NCBI GenBank assembly: GCA_020853075.1
Contig: JADYZS010000469.1
Location: 1-5,106, forward strand
Direction: 5' to 3'
Length of the DNA stretch: 5,106 nucleotides
Source: Anaerolineae bacterium
Lineage (GTDB): Bacteria; Chloroflexota; Anaerolineae; JADYZS01
Each line of letters opens with the position of its first letter. Within the stretch, counting starts at the first letter, position 1. Shown here one piece after another: positions 1 through 5,106 of the stretch. The notes below the pieces were generated by a model. It saw nothing but the letters and a program-made list of their open reading frames with translations, ran no database searches and was not told where the DNA came from. Position numbers and translations under genes: made by a program.

Positions 1-490
1 GCACACGCAGGAAGGCATAGAGCCCCGCCGTGCCCAGCGCGACCGCCAGGGCGTACATCCGCGCTTCTTGCCCGTACCAGACGAGGAAAGGGTTCAGGGC
101 CACGAGGAGCGCGGCGACGAGGCCCGGCGCCTGGGCAACCAGGCGACGGCCTAACCCGTACATGGGAAAGACCAGGAGAGCGCCCGCGAGAACAGATAGG
201 GAGCGGACGGCTATCTCGCTCTCGCCCAACGCGCCGGTGAGATAGTGGAGCAGGAGATAGTAGAGAGGCGGGTGGGGGTCCTGCTCCAGGGCCAGGCCCA
301 CGCGCAGGATGTCGCCGGGTGATTGGCGCGCCCAGTGGAGGCTCATGGCCTCGTCAAACCAAAAACTCTGGTCGCTCAACCGCCAGGCGCGCACACCGAG
401 GGCCACCACGAAGAGAGCCCAGGGTGCGTAGCGGTGGAGAGCCTGCGCTAATGCCGGTGAACCGGCAGGCGGCGAGTCAGCAGGTCGCAA
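1..490 (-). CDS. GT39-like (ArnT/PMT-type) membrane glycosyltransferase, N-terminal part, cut by left edge
   Basis: This is the first 163 codons of an integral membrane protein like the GT-C/GT39 family (PMT_2 type), whose members move sugars from polyprenyl-phosphate donors to acceptors outside the membrane. Visible features, counted from the chosen start, are a hydrophobic segment around residues 22-33, then SFWFDEAMSL at 42-51 with the Asp-Glu pair (46-47) expected in the first external loop. HPPLYYLLLH follows at 73-82, then hydrophobic helices around 93-113 and 118-137, and QEARMYAL at 141-148, all typical of the family. The rest lies beyond the window. The start is uncertain: TTG at 488-490 has a GGAG six bases upstream and is the best candidate, while GTG codons near 409 would cut into the first helix. 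The frame is the same as that of the upstream methyltransferase and is separated from it by that gene's stop. Donor and acceptor cannot be told from sequence. Confidence 0.85.
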   Translation of the reverse strand, partial: MRPADSPPAGSPALAQALHRYAPWALFVVALGVRAWRLSDQSFWFDEAMSLHWARQSPGDILRVGLALEQDPHPPLYYLLLHYLTGALGESEIAVRSLSVLAGALLVFPMYGLGRRLVAQAPGLVAALLVALNPFLVWYGQEARMYALAVALGTAGLYAFLRV

Positions 491-538
491 GGGGGACTCC
501 GGTGGCGGCAGCGTCCGTGGGGTACTCCAGCCCGTCCT

Positions 539-1294
539 TCATACTCCCCCTATCTGACCCAGGCACAATTCCGTTGCATTTTTTACGGTGATGAGCCCGC
601 CGGTGCTGAACCTGGAAAACACACTCTGCACAGCCTTCTCAAAATCTGCGTATAGTGGATTATCTTCGTCGGGCGCGAAGGCCCTGGAGCACAGCGCGCC
701 GAAAAATGCTTCCCAGGGTTCCTGTATTATTTGCGGGTAACTCATCCGCAGGTAATCTTGTCCCCCATAGTAGAATTCGGTAGGCTTATCCGGTTGCTGT
801 TTCGTGCCGGAGGTATTCCAGCCATATTGCTCGGTAAACAACGGCCGCATGGCTTCTTCCATTGTCTGGTCGGTTCCTTCTTTCCACAGGACGGCCAACC
901 ATCCGCCCGGCTTCAGGATACGCAAGAATTCCCTTTTGGTCGTCTCCGGCACGAACCAGTGTAGGGCCTGCCCGACGGTAATCAGATCAACAGACCGGTC
1001 TGGTAAGGTAGTGGCGTCAGAAAGACCGTCAATGCTGCAAAAGGATGGGTAGCGCGCCAGGGCCTTTTCCGCATATCGTCTCATTTCTGGGTTGGGCTCC
1101 ACGGCATAAACACGTTGGACTTTGTCCACGAATTGTCCGGTCAAAATCCCCGTGCCCGAGCCAATATCGGCGACGACCGAGGCCGCGGAAATGTGCGCGA
1201 CGCTGAGGATCGTCTGGATGGCCTCCGCCGCATAACCCCACCGGTATTTGGCGTACTTCTCCGCCTTAGAGGTAAACCTCGTAACTGTGTCCAT
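539..1294 (-). CDS. Class I SAM-dependent methyltransferase (Methyltransf_11-like)
   Basis: This is a complete 251-residue cytosolic methyltransferase with a Rossmann-like SAM-binding fold, of the usual length for the small YafE/TMT-like group. Motif I is VVADIGSGTG at 40-49. The acidic residue that should contact the ribose of SAM is Glu66 in YAVEPNPEMRR. Then come SVDLITVGQALHWF at 101-114 (motif II region) and LRILKPGGWLAVLW at 124-137 (motif III), followed by a family-specific C-terminal half ending near GLITVKNATELCLGQIGG. The ATG start has a GGAGG-type ribosome site just upstream. The gene lies 15 bases after the glycerate kinase stop and about 48 bases before the glycosyltransferase, so it is probably co-transcribed. 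Its composition differs from its neighbours: about 55% GC by hand count over 601-1260, against roughly 67% or more in sampled lines of flanking genes, which suggests transfer. The methyl acceptor is unknown; the fold is certain, the substrate is not. Confidence 0.9.
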   Translation of the reverse strand: MDTVTRFTSKAEKYAKYRWGYAAEAIQTILSVAHISAASVVADIGSGTGILTGQFVDKVQRVYAVEPNPEMRRYAEKALARYPSFCSIDGLSDATTLPDRSVDLITVGQALHWFVPETTKREFLRILKPGGWLAVLWKEGTDQTMEEAMRPLFTEQYGWNTSGTKQQPDKPTEFYYGGQDYLRMSYPQIIQEPWEAFFGALCSRAFAPDEDNPLYADFEKAVQSVFSRFSTGGLITVKNATELCLGQIGGV

Positions 1295-1296
1295 GT

Positions 1297-1302
1297 CCCT
1301 CC
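1297..1302 (-). promoter_or_regulatory. Ribosome binding site of the methyltransferase
   Basis: GGAGGG on the minus strand lies 2-4 bases before the ATG at 1292-1294, in the 15-base gap after the glycerate kinase stop. The spacing is short, but the match is strong and supports this start and re-initiation within an operon. Confidence 0.6.
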
Positions 1303-1309
1303 GGCAGTC

Positions 1310-2848
1310 TCAGAATGCGAAGACGAACAGTAAATCATTGACGTTCGTATTCGTCGGGCCGGTGATAATGAGGTCGCCCAGGGCCGAAAAGTAGCGATAA
1401 CTGTCGTTGGCGGCGAGGGAAGCGAGGGCATCCAGACCGGCGGCGCGCCCGCGGGCAATGGTGCTGCCGGTGGCAATCGCGCCCGCGGCGTCGGTGGGGC
1501 CGTCGTTGCCATCGGTTGCCAGGGCCGCCACCAGCGCGCCTTCCCATCCATCCAGCGCCAGGGCCGCGGCCAGGGCCAACTCCTGGTTGCGCCCCCCGCG
1601 CCCTTGCCCGCGCACCGTCACCGTCGTCTCGCCGCCCAGCACCCAACAGGCAGGCCGCGCCAGCGGTGCCTCATTTCGCAACAGCCCCTTCGCCAGGGCC
1701 GCGGCCACGCGTCCTACCTCGCGCGCTTCGCCTTCCAGCCAGGTCGTCATCATTTCGGCCCGCAAACCCAACTCGCGTGCCCGCGCCACGCCCGCGGCCG
1801 CAGCCTGGCCGTTGTCGCCAATGAGGACGTTTTGCGTGCGGGTAAAGGCCGGGTCGCCGGACTTGGGCGTCTCCGGGATATCGCCCGCCAGCCAGCGTCG
1901 CAGGTGAGCAATGATCGCCGATGGCGCGCTCTCTTCCAAACCGTAACGCTTCAGCACGGCCCAGGCATCGGCGAAGGTGCTGGTGTCGGGGACGGTGGGG
2001 CCGGAGGCGATGACGTCCAGCGGGTTCCCCACCACGTCGGAGAGAATGAGGCAGACCAGGGAGGCAGGTTGCACCCAACGGGCCAATTGCCCACCCTTGA
2101 CCTGGGAACAATGCTTGCGCACCGTGTTGATCTCGTTGATGGTCGCGCCGCTGCGCAGGAGCGCGCCGGTAAGGGCCTGCTTATCGGCCAGGGTGATGCC
2201 GCCCGCGGGGAGGGGGAGGAGGGCCGAGCCGCCGCCGGAAAGGAGGCAGAAAACCAGGTCATCGGGTCGCAGGCCGGTGAGAAGGGTTTTAATCCTCTCC
2301 GCGCCCGCGCGCCCCGCCTCATCGGGGACGGGATGCCCGGCTTCTATCAGGGTGATGGGTACTCGGCCCTCATCCCGCACGGCGAGTCCCCTCCGCCGGG
2401 GATGATATACGTCCGCGGGACTTCCCCTCCCTCTCCCCTCCGGGGAGAGGGTTGAAGAACGCCCGCTCCCTCCCCTGCGTAGCGGGGGAGGGTCGGGGTG
2501 GGAGCCTCTTCCAGACTCTCCTTCGCTCCCCCCGCCGAAGCCCACCTGCCAGACCCGCTCCGTGGCGGTGTGCCCTTTTTTCACGTTGACGATGCCGGCG
2601 GCGAGCCGGTCGCCCAGGAGACCGGCCAGGGCCGCGGCCATCGGCGCGCCCGCCTTGCCCGCGCCCACCACGTAGATGCGCCCGTGGCGCGCCAGATCGT
2701 AGGCGCGGCCATCTACCTGCAAAATATCGCCCTCGCGATGCACATGGCGATAGATCGCCTGGGCCGGGTCCACCGCGGACAGGGCTGCGGCCATCACCTC
2801 GGCGGCTATCCGGCGCGCCTGGGATTCTTGCGTTGAGAGGGTCGTCAC
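1310..2848 (-). CDS. Type II glycerate kinase (DUF4147 + MOFRL domains) with an in-frame repeat-derived insertion
   Basis: The 512-residue protein matches the type II glycerate kinase family (named GckA or TtuD in other bacteria), which converts D-glycerate and ATP to 2-phosphoglycerate in the cytosol. The N-terminal domain has VVGAGKAGAPMA at 60-71 with the conserved Lys65, LLSGGGSALLPLPAGG at 202-217, SGATINEINTVRKHCSQVKGG at 233-253 (continuous family signature) and DVVGNPLDVIASGPTVPD at 271-288. The MOFRL domain runs from about 400 to the end, with GGETTVTVRGQGRGGRNQE at 405-423, ATDGNDGPTDAAGA at 444-457 and GDLIITGPTNTNVNDLL at 491-507. Family members are usually about 420-450 residues. 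The excess lies between VKKGHT (89-94) and LIEAGHPVPDEAG (167-179), where about 60-65 low-complexity residues are encoded by palindromic repeats. All visible motifs are intact, so the enzyme is probably active. The start is GTG, overlapping the upstream stop by 4 bases (GTGA), with GGAGGAG eight bases upstream. Older names for this family include hydroxypyruvate reductase, which I think less likely. Confidence 0.93.
   Translation of the reverse strand: MTTLSTQESQARRIAAEVMAAALSAVDPAQAIYRHVHREGDILQVDGRAYDLARHGRIYVVGAGKAGAPMAAALAGLLGDRLAAGIVNVKKGHTATERVWQVGFGGGSEGESGRGSHPDPPPLRRGGSGRSSTLSPEGRGRGSPADVYHPRRRGLAVRDEGRVPITLIEAGHPVPDEAGRAGAERIKTLLTGLRPDDLVFCLLSGGGSALLPLPAGGITLADKQALTGALLRSGATINEINTVRKHCSQVKGGQLARWVQPASLVCLILSDVVGNPLDVIASGPTVPDTSTFADAWAVLKRYGLEESAPSAIIAHLRRWLAGDIPETPKSGDPAFTRTQNVLIGDNGQAAAAGVARARELGLRAEMMTTWLEGEAREVGRVAAALAKGLLRNEAPLARPACWVLGGETTVTVRGQGRGGRNQELALAAALALDGWEGALVAALATDGNDGPTDAAGAIATGSTIARGRAAGLDALASLAANDSYRYFSALGDLIITGPTNTNVNDLLFVFAF
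2370..2405. repeat. Hairpin 1: 12-bp inverted repeat with a 3-base bulge
   Basis: On the plus strand the arms are TCATCCC-(GCA)-CGGCG at 2370-2384 and CGCCGGGGATGA at 2394-2405. All 12 pairs match apart from the extra GCA, around a 9-base loop (2385-2393). Its sequence is unlike the two CT/GA-rich hairpins next to it, so it may belong to a different repeat family or to an end of the element. It lies inside the reading frame. Confidence 0.7.
2429..2451. repeat. Hairpin 2: perfect 10-bp inverted repeat
   Basis: CCCTCTCCCC at 2429-2438 and GGGGAGAGGG at 2442-2451 are perfect complements around the 3-base loop TCC. No run of T follows on either strand and the gene continues through it, so it is read here as a repeat element and not as a terminator. 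On the gene's strand it encodes part of the TLSPEGRGR segment. Confidence 0.85.
2465..2505. repeat. Hairpin 3: CCCTCCCC/GGGGAGGG palindrome with GTCGGGGTGGGAGC tail
   Basis: CCCTCCCC (2468-2475) pairs with GGGGAGGG (2485-2492). The stem continues inward through a T-G wobble and GC/GC pairs to the 3-base loop GTA (2479-2481). The outer ends GCTCCC (2465-2470) and GGGAGC (2500-2505) are also complementary, giving two alternative foldings. The stem followed by GGGTCGGGGTGG is the layout I know from a widely dispersed repeat of high-GC bacteria. Confidence 0.8.
2484..2502 (+). other. G-quadruplex motif
   Basis: Four G-runs (5, 3, 4 and 3 G) are separated by loops of 1, 2 and 1 bases, a tight match to the G3+N1-7 rule. 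It lies on the plus strand, which is the template strand for the glycerate kinase, so it could fold in DNA and not in this mRNA. The motif is a by-product of hairpin 3. Confidence 0.6.
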
Positions 2849-4218
2849 GGTGTTGTCTCCTCCACCGCGCGCTGGGCGGCCTGTTGTGGCGAGGCCACGC
2901 CGGTTAATACGTCGGTCAGGGCACGCTGGATGGCCCGGCTCGCCTCGTTATACCCCAGCCCTACGGCGCGATACTTGCAGGCTTCTGACTGCTCGCGCAG
3001 GAAGAGGAAATAAGGGTCGGCCTGGCTCCATTGTTCTAAAGCAGAACGGCGAGAAGGGAGCGAATTCGCCGCTCGCGCCCAGGTAGAATTGCGCGTCGCA
3101 TCCAGCAGCCAGGCGATGAACTGCATAGCCGCAGCCTGGCGCTTCGGGTCGCCTGTCACCACGGCCAGTCCCCACCCCTGGCCGATAGTCGTCACACGGC
3201 CATCGCGCAGCGGCATGGGGGCGTAGGCCACGTTGCGCAGTTCGCTCCGCCCGGCCAGGTAACGCTGGGCGCGTACCTGGGTCATCGCTACCTTGCCTGA
3301 GAGCAGGAGTTCCCAACCCGCATCGGTGTTATTCTGCTCCACGGCTTGGGGTGGAATGAAACCACGAGCCTGGGCCTCCTTAAAAAAGGCAAGGGTCTGC
3401 TCTAGCGACTCCTGGTTCAGAGGGACCATGGAACCGCTCCTCTCCCATTTGCCGCCTGCGGCCAGGTATTGCGCCAGCACCGCATCGCTCACCAGCCCTC
3501 CACGTCCGGCAGCGGGCAAGAAGTAGTTGGACCCGTTGGTCAGGAAGTCGGCCCAGGTGCGTGGGGCAACGGTGAGACGGCGGACGTCATACAGGACGTG
3601 CTCAAAATCTATCTGGAAGGGAACGGCGTACCAGTGGCCGTTAATTTGCCCTCCGTTAGCGGCACAGGGGAAGAAATCAGAGGTCAGGTCCGCGGGCAAG
3701 AGCCCATCTAAAGGCTGTACCAGGCCCGCGTTCACAGCAGAGTTCAGTTCTGCCAGGTCAAGGCTGACCAGGTCGGGGAGGGCCTTGGGAGCAGCGCGAG
3801 CCGAGGTAATCAGGAGGTCAAGGAGACCTCCCTTGCCATAGGGGAGTTTGAGGGTTACCTGGAAGACCACACCCGGGTGCGCCGTCTCAAAACCGGCGAG
3901 TTGCTGGCTGACGATGACGCGTCCCGCGCCGTCCTCGCCCGGCGAGAACCATTCCGTCGTCCACCAGGTCAGCGTCATGCCACGGGTAGAGGTCAAGGGA
4001 GGCGCTGGCGTGGCGGGTGTGGGCGTCTCTCCGGGCAATGCCGCCGGGCTGGGTGATACGGCCACAGGCGATTCAGAGGTCGCCACCACCGGCGGCGCTG
4101 CCGTTGGCACGAAGGGAAGGGAACGGATGTTGCAGGCGGTGAGCAGGGCGAGCGCGCCAGCGCAACCCAGCGCCAGCCCGATATTACGATACGTCCTCTG
4201 CCTGGTCGGTTCTGCCAT
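2845..4218 (-). CDS. ABC-type sugar (family 1) extracellular solute-binding lipoprotein
   Basis: This 457-residue lipoprotein would sit on the outer face of the membrane and capture a solute, probably a sugar or oligosaccharide, for an ABC importer. A short basic N-terminus and hydrophobic stretch (about 12-26) lead to the lipobox LTAC, with Cys29 as the lipid-bearing residue. A Ser/Thr/Pro-rich spacer (about 35-79) precedes the binding domain, which starts near MTLTWWTTEWF at 81-91. Family-like segments are LAGFETAHPGVVFQV (107-121), PDLVSLDLAELN (148-159), INGHWYAVPFQIDFEHVLYD (192-211), the GWELLLSGKVAMTQV block (301-315), GWGLAVVTG (348-356) and AAMQFIAWLLD (363-373). Cys185 and Cys414 could form a disulfide. 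No permease or ATPase gene is adjacent, so the importer must be elsewhere. The start has AGGAGAGG just upstream and an extended -10 promoter about 30 bases away. It is the first gene of the minus-strand block and overlaps the glycerate kinase by 4 bases. The ligand cannot be read from the sequence. Confidence 0.9.
   Translation of the reverse strand: MAEPTRQRTYRNIGLALGCAGALALLTACNIRSLPFVPTAAPPVVATSESPVAVSPSPAALPGETPTPATPAPPLTSTRGMTLTWWTTEWFSPGEDGAGRVIVSQQLAGFETAHPGVVFQVTLKLPYGKGGLLDLLITSARAAPKALPDLVSLDLAELNSAVNAGLVQPLDGLLPADLTSDFFPCAANGGQINGHWYAVPFQIDFEHVLYDVRRLTVAPRTWADFLTNGSNYFLPAAGRGGLVSDAVLAQYLAAGGKWERSGSMVPLNQESLEQTLAFFKEAQARGFIPPQAVEQNNTDAGWELLLSGKVAMTQVRAQRYLAGRSELRNVAYAPMPLRDGRVTTIGQGWGLAVVTGDPKRQAAAMQFIAWLLDATRNSTWARAANSLPSRRSALEQWSQADPYFLFLREQSEACKYRAVGLGYNEASRAIQRALTDVLTGVASPQQAAQRAVEETTP
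2857..2863 (-). promoter_or_regulatory. Ribosome binding site of the glycerate kinase
   Basis: GGAGGAG on the minus strand lies eight bases before the GTG at 2846-2848, inside the last codons of the binding-protein gene. It decides in favour of the GTG start and, with the GTGA overlap, indicates translational coupling. Confidence 0.75.
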
Positions 4219-4220
4219 GT

Positions 4221-4228
4221 CCTCTCCT
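4221..4228 (-). promoter_or_regulatory. Ribosome binding site of the solute-binding lipoprotein
   Basis: AGGAGAGG on the minus strand lies 2-5 bases from the ATG at 4216-4218, depending on which GA-rich core is used. It supports this start, which also gives a well-placed signal peptide. Confidence 0.65.
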
Positions 4229-4247
4229 GGGCAAGAGCCTCGCGGCC

Positions 4248-4276
4248 ATTATAGCACAACTCTCGCAGGCCAGGAA
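4248..4276 (-). promoter_or_regulatory. Extended -10 promoter for the minus-strand block
   Basis: On the minus strand a perfect TATAAT (4248-4253) is preceded by TGC, making an extended -10 (TGnTATAAT). The only -35 candidate at 17 bp is the poor TTCCTG (4271-4276), which fits an extended -10 promoter that needs little -35 contact. Transcription would start near 4241, leaving a leader of about 22 bases that holds the ribosome site. It is likely read by the housekeeping sigma factor. Confidence 0.7.
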
Positions 4277-4284
4277 TCGCGTGT

Positions 4285-4313
4285 TTGACACCCGCACTAA
4301 CCTCTCTTATAAT
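4285..4313 (+). promoter_or_regulatory. Perfect-consensus housekeeping promoter for the secreted-protein gene
   Basis: TTGACA (4285-4290), a 17-base spacer and TATAAT (4308-4313) match both hexamers and the optimal spacing of the sigma-70/SigA consensus exactly. The predicted start near 4320 gives a leader of 30-65 bases, depending on which ATG is used. The promoter is divergent from the one at 4248-4276, with only 8 bases between the two -35 positions, so a regulator bound between them could act on both. Confidence 0.85.
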
Positions 4314-4383
4314 CTCTTCAGCCGCACGGCGGCAGGCACCGGCCTTCGTGATGCCGCCCATGAAATCCCAACGCGTGAGCGTC

Positions 4384-5106
4384 ATGAACAAACGAACCGT
4401 CTTCAGCCCCTTAATCCTTCTCGTGGTCGCCGGTCTCTTTGGCTTCGGACTGGCGCAGGCTGCCCAGGTGCAACTGAAGAACGACACAGGAATGCCCCGC
4501 GGCGAATCCAACTACGCCGAGGGCGACGTCGTCGGTGCGGTGCTGACAGGAGCAGCAGGCCAATATCCACTGCGGGTGGACGAGGTGAACTTCGCGTTGG
4601 CCCGCCTCGTTCCTCGCCCGGGTGAAGATACGGATACCGAAGCAATTTTGCAGGCACGGGTCTATGCGTTGGATGGCATCGGTGGCAAGCCCGGCACGCT
4701 TCTGGGCCAATCAGAGATAGTGACCATCACGACGCCCACTGACTTCAGCGCACATTGGTACACGATCACCCTCTCCAGCCTGAACATCGTGATCCCTTCC
4801 GGCCCTTTCCTGGTGGCTGTGGCCTACCGGGGCGGGATGGTTGATAAAGCACCTTCCACAATCACAGATGATAGCCAATCTATCCCGGCGGGCAAGAATT
4901 ACTACAGCGAGAACGATGGCAGGGAATGGTTTGACCATTACGATTGGTGGTCTGTGCCGGAAGTAGTGGGCTTCAACATGATCCGGGCAACGGTAGAGAC
5001 GAATCTGCCAACACCGACCCCGACGGCGACCTATACGCCTACTAACACGCCCACGACGACGCTGACGCCCACCCCCAACCCCCCACCCAACCCCACACCA
5101 AACGCC
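4384..5106 (+). CDS. Secreted protein with beta-rich domain and Thr/Pro tail, cut by right edge
   Basis: The open frame runs to the window's end (241 codons seen). Residues 1-27 form a classic signal peptide: MNKR, a hydrophobic core (about 6-24) and a likely cleavage after AQA. The mature part (about 28-206) alternates short hydrophobic stretches with turns, for example LQARVYALDGIGGKPG (89-104), HWYTITLSSLNIVIPSGPF (124-142) and GFNMIRATVET (196-206). This looks like an extracellular beta-sandwich and contains an aromatic-rich loop, REWFDHYDWW (180-189). From 209 the chain becomes a Thr/Pro/Asn-rich spacer of the kind that links domains or anchors in Chloroflexota surface proteins. I do not recognise a named family and assign no enzyme activity. 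In-frame ATGs at 4351 and 4360 are alternative starts; I chose 4384 because it gives the most normal signal peptide, although its ribosome site (GTGAG) is weak. Transcription is expected from the strong promoter at 4285-4313. Confidence 0.8.
   Translation, partial: MNKRTVFSPLILLVVAGLFGFGLAQAAQVQLKNDTGMPRGESNYAEGDVVGAVLTGAAGQYPLRVDEVNFALARLVPRPGEDTDTEAILQARVYALDGIGGKPGTLLGQSEIVTITTPTDFSAHWYTITLSSLNIVIPSGPFLVAVAYRGGMVDKAPSTITDDSQSIPAGKNYYSENDGREWFDHYDWWSVPEVVGFNMIRATVETNLPTPTPTATYTPTNTPTTTLTPTPNPPPNPTPNA
5008..5106 (+). repeat. Thr/Pro-rich low-complexity coding repeat
   Basis: From residue 209 to the window's edge the secreted protein consists almost only of Thr, Pro and Asn with TPTP-like units, encoded by irregular ACN/CCN codons. 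The DNA is C-rich and repetitive but not an exact tandem array. Such tails usually act as extended, possibly glycosylated, spacers at the cell surface; that role is inferred here. Confidence 0.75.

Larger units (their letters stand above)
2365..2548. repeat. Composite palindromic (REP/MITE-like) repeat cluster inside the glycerate kinase gene
   Basis: This stretch interrupts the glycerate kinase between two conserved blocks and is made of successive GC-rich inverted repeats at 2370-2405, 2429-2451 and 2465-2505. It encodes about 60 residues (roughly 101-162) rich in Gly, Arg, Ser and Pro, including short strings such as HPDPPPLRRGG and TLSPEGRGR. I recognise these as translations of a CCCTCTCCCC/GGGTCGGGGTG type of repeat that is scattered between genes in many high-GC bacteria. 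No stop codon arises and the downstream frame is kept. Exact ends are approximate because I could not identify a target-site duplication, and more than one element may be nested here. That it arrived as a mobile repeat is inference; the palindromes and the extra protein segment are directly visible. Confidence 0.75.

Noticed and set aside
2429..2451. Hairpin as a Rho-independent terminator
   Set aside because: No T-run follows on either strand, and the kinase frame with its conserved C-terminal motifs continues through it.
1604..2455. A 283-codon open frame on the plus strand opposite the glycerate kinase
   Set aside because: It lies wholly antisense to a protein with clear conserved motifs, and its translation is low-complexity without a recognisable domain. 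Long antisense frames are common in DNA of this GC content.
1558..2640. An exact 15-base sequence, CCAGGGCCGCGGCCA, occurring at 1558-1572, 1693-1707 and 2626-2640
   Set aside because: All three copies are in the same codon phase of the kinase gene and encode Ala-Ala-Leu-type stretches, so biased Ala/Leu codon use explains them without a dedicated repeat.
4239..4272. Near-direct repeat CTCGCGGCCA / CTCGCAGGCCA flanking the minus-strand -10 as a possible operator
   Set aside because: The two copies differ by an inserted base, are short and GC-rich, and show no dyad symmetry. This is too weak to call a regulator site.
3848..4288. Plus-strand open frame opposite the 5' end of the binding-protein gene
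   Set aside because: It is antisense to the lipobox, spacer and start of the binding protein and runs through both promoters. Its Ala/Gly/Val-rich translation resembles no protein I know.
4321..4333. Small GCCG/CGGC hairpin in the leader of the secreted-protein gene as a riboswitch or attenuator
   Set aside because: A four-base stem is expected by chance in such GC-rich DNA, and no conserved aptamer or T-tract is present.
4711..4938. Minus-strand open frame of 75 codons under the secreted-protein gene
   Set aside because: It is antisense to the coherent secreted-protein frame and has no ribosome site or recognisable motif, so it is a shadow frame.

Overview
The window looks like high-GC DNA from a member of the Chloroflexota, probably an Anaerolineae-type lineage. 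I infer this from a secreted protein ending in a long Thr/Pro tail, a lipoprotein with a similar Ser/Thr/Pro linker, an ArnT/PMT-like (GT39) membrane glycosyltransferase and a type II glycerate kinase. The lineage is a recognition-based inference and no phylogenetic marker is present.

Layout: four genes on the minus strand form a compact block, read from right to left. They are an orphan sugar-type solute-binding lipoprotein (2845-4218), a type II glycerate kinase (1310-2848), a class I SAM-dependent methyltransferase (539-1294) and the N-terminal part of a GT39-like glycosyltransferase (1-490, running off the left edge). The first two overlap by 4 bases (GTGA), the next gap is 15 bases and the last is about 48 bases, so one transcript is likely. 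The block begins at an extended -10 promoter (TGC-TATAAT) in the 165-base divergent intergenic region. On the other side of that region a textbook TTGACA-17 bp-TATAAT promoter drives a plus-strand gene for a secreted protein with a Thr/Pro tail (4384 to the right edge).

How the genes may work together: the binding protein could deliver a carbohydrate or related solute, and the translationally coupled glycerate kinase would phosphorylate glycerate from its catabolism. No permease, ATPase or other catabolic gene is visible, so the link is an inference. The methyltransferase is about 55% GC by hand count, against roughly 67% or more for sampled lines of its neighbours, and it looks like a later arrival.

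The most notable observation is that the glycerate kinase carries about 60-65 extra residues. They are encoded by a cluster of palindromic, REP/MITE-like repeats (about 2365-2548) that has entered the gene without breaking the frame. The cluster has three clear hairpins and a G-quadruplex motif. I saw no RNA gene, CRISPR array, transposase or convincing terminator, and I do not see a complete undescribed multi-gene system here.
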